Source: Candidatus Odyssella thessalonicensis (GTDB lineage Bacteria > Pseudomonadota > Alphaproteobacteria > Bin65). From it: a stretch of 6,162 nucleotides of DNA. The position numbers were made by a program, and so were the translations under genes. Below the pieces are notes generated by a model. It was not told where the DNA came from. It made no database searches and saw only the letters and a list, made by a program, of their open reading frames with translations. Of this stretch, positions 6,129 to 6,162 are shown in pieces (the first letter of the stretch is position 1; every line of letters starts with the position of its first letter). Location of the stretch: the NCBI GenBank assembly GCA_005240015.1, contig SBBV01000554.1:1-6162 (forward strand), written 5' to 3'.

Positions 6129-6162
6129 TGCGAAGAGGCAAGCCCCGGAAGCGGAGCAGACA
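6075..6162 (-). repeat. Right arm of an 88-bp exact inverted repeat
   Basis: Exact reverse complement of 5936-6023, separated from it by a 51-bp unique spacer (6024-6074). It ends on the last base of the window. Perfect identity means either very recent duplication or an amplification/assembly fold-back. Confidence 0.97.

Overview
The window looks like GC-rich proteobacterial DNA, most likely an alphaproteobacterium. This rests on the very GC-rich coding sequence, the X-W-V order of the transporter operon and the style of its binding protein. It has three parts of different character. Every complete gene reads on the minus strand, so transcription runs from high to low coordinates.

Positions 1621-5781 hold a tight four-gene operon. 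It encodes a periplasmic binding protein of the glycine betaine/choline type (proX-like), a membrane permease (proW-like), an ATPase without CBS domains (proV-like) and a flavin-dependent pyridine nucleotide-disulfide oxidoreductase. The first three form one importer for a quaternary ammonium compound. The permease stop and ATPase start overlap by 4 nt, and only 16 nt separate the ATPase from the oxidoreductase, so the redox enzyme is probably co-translated with the transporter. The oxidoreductase keeps the CX4C redox disulfide but has Phe where glutathione and lipoamide reductases have their catalytic His.

Positions 1-1205 are clearly less GC-rich. They hold a two-gene unit: a 240-residue SIS-domain protein resembling 6-phospho-3-hexuloisomerase, then, 4 nt later, the start of a STAND/AAA-type NTPase that runs out of the window at position 1. 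The NTPase begins almost directly with its nucleotide-binding domain, so it has no N-terminal effector domain. A phosphosugar-binding SIS protein paired with a signalling NTPase in DNA of foreign composition is the best candidate here for an undescribed system, possibly a defence or stress-sensing module. A gap of about 415 bp (1206-1620) without a convincing gene separates it from the operon.

Positions 5936-6162 form an exact inverted repeat: two 88-bp arms around a 51-bp spacer, with the outer edge at the window end. The arms carry the start of a probable major facilitator transporter gene. The geometry is that of a fold-back chimera at a contig end, and the sequence beyond 6023 should not be taken as the genomic arrangement without checking.
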